DNA from: Clostridia bacterium
GTDB lineage: Bacteria; Bacillota; Clostridia; Oscillospirales; Acutalibacteraceae
Direction of reading: 5' to 3'
Length of the DNA: 6,040 nt
Assembly: GCA_900752115.1 (NCBI GenBank)
Contig: CAADUC010000102.1
Location: forward strand, 1-6,040
The notes beneath the pieces were generated by a model. That model saw nothing but the letters and a program-made list of their open reading frames with translations, did not search any database and was not told the origin of the DNA. Shown piece after piece: positions 5,830-6,040 of the stretch. Each line of letters begins with the position of its first letter. The stretch's first letter is position 1. The position numbers were made by a program, and so were the translations under genes.

Positions 5830-5843
5830 TAGGAGAGTGCTAA
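5817..5843 (-). promoter_or_regulatory. CIRCE operator (HrcA binding site)
   Basis: On the minus strand the halves are TTAGCACTC (5843-5835, 9 of 9 to consensus) and CAGTGATAA (5825-5817, 7 of 9), separated by exactly 9 nt. This matches the CIRCE layout TTAGCACTC-N9-GAGTGCTAA at 16 of 18 positions. The -35 box uses the last four bases of the spacer and the first two of the second half, so bound HrcA would block RNA polymerase until heat shock. Confidence 0.88.
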
Positions 5844-5899
5844 TATTTACACTTTCTTAACAATCTGAATATCAGTATGCCAATCTCTTTATTCGAGAA

Positions 5900-6040
5900 C
5901 CTGTTCAGACTGTCCCGGCCCGCGCAGACGGCTCCTTTCACTTCGCTCTATGCCGGGCCGAACGCGGGTTTCCCGCCCGGGCCGAACGCGGGTTTCCCGC
6001 CCGGGCCGAACGCGGGTTTCCCGCCCGGGCCAAACGCGGA
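5900..6040 (+). repeat. Dispersed repeat, family 2, copy B, with 24-bp tandem units (runs off the window)
   Basis: The first 78 bases match copy A at 5054-5131 in the same orientation. From 5955 the end of the element is repeated as 24-bp units starting GGGCCGAACGCGGG at 5955, 5979 and 6003, with a fourth, partial unit at 6027 that has two changes near the edge. The first three units are identical. Units are joined by the palindrome GCCCGGGC and each contains the hairpin GCGGG-TTT-CCCGC. The total number of units is unknown because the window ends inside the array. No gene is seen between here and the hsp20 promoter. Confidence 0.85.

Noticed and set aside
5846..5875. A plus-strand promoter starting at TTTACA, pointing toward the 24-bp repeats
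   Set aside because: The only candidate -10 (TATCAG) is poor and no gene follows within the window.
5955..6040. The regularly repeating 24-bp units as a CRISPR array
   Set aside because: The units are directly adjacent with no unique spacers between them, so this is a simple tandem repeat.

Overview
The window looks like chromosomal DNA from a GC-rich member of the Clostridia (Firmicutes), perhaps an Oscillospirales-type gut anaerobe. The pointers are strong GGAGG-type ribosome binding sites, a sigma-A promoter overlapped by a CIRCE operator, a clostridial-style membrane-anchored D,D-carboxypeptidase and an L-lactate dehydrogenase. The phylum is fairly secure; the order is a guess. No phage, plasmid, CRISPR, tRNA or rRNA signature was seen.

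Left part (1-1364): a minus-strand calcineurin-like phosphoesterase gene (165-812, TTG start) lies between two inverted copies (21-143 and 1080-1203) of a GC-rich dispersed repeat that can fold into hairpins. Between the gene and the right copy are a cluster of DnaA-box-like 9-mers arranged as an imperfect palindrome (900-954) and a good rightward sigma-A promoter (1011-1040). That promoter would transcribe the right repeat copy as part of a long leader for the next gene.

Middle part (1365-4613): three plus-strand genes encode a secreted, membrane-anchored D-Ala-D-Ala carboxypeptidase (peptidoglycan trimming), a YjjG/YfnB-type HAD nucleotidase (nucleotide clean-up), and L-lactate dehydrogenase (NADH reoxidation during fermentation). 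They are housekeeping genes that share a strand more than a pathway. Carboxypeptidase and HAD may be co-transcribed (112 nt gap, no terminator seen). The lactate dehydrogenase follows after 155 nt containing GC hairpins.

Right part (4614-6040): directly after lactate dehydrogenase is the decayed C-terminal end of a family-43 glycoside hydrolase (4631-4849), then a perfect 14-bp-arm bidirectional terminator (4981-5026). This terminator separates the plus-strand genes from a convergent Hsp20 small heat-shock gene (5155-5613, minus). The Hsp20 gene has a textbook sigma-A promoter whose -35 box lies in a CIRCE operator (5817-5843), so HrcA control is expected. Its roughly 180-nt leader could hide the ribosome binding site. 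Two direct copies of a second dispersed repeat flank the Hsp20 gene; each has expanded in tandem in its own way (12-bp units at 5120-5155, 24-bp units from 5955 to the window edge).

No clearly new multi-gene system is visible. The points most worth a second look are the paired repeat families, the possibly invertible promoter segment, the DnaA-box palindrome, the phosphoesterase that lacks two expected metal ligands, and the layered control of Hsp20.
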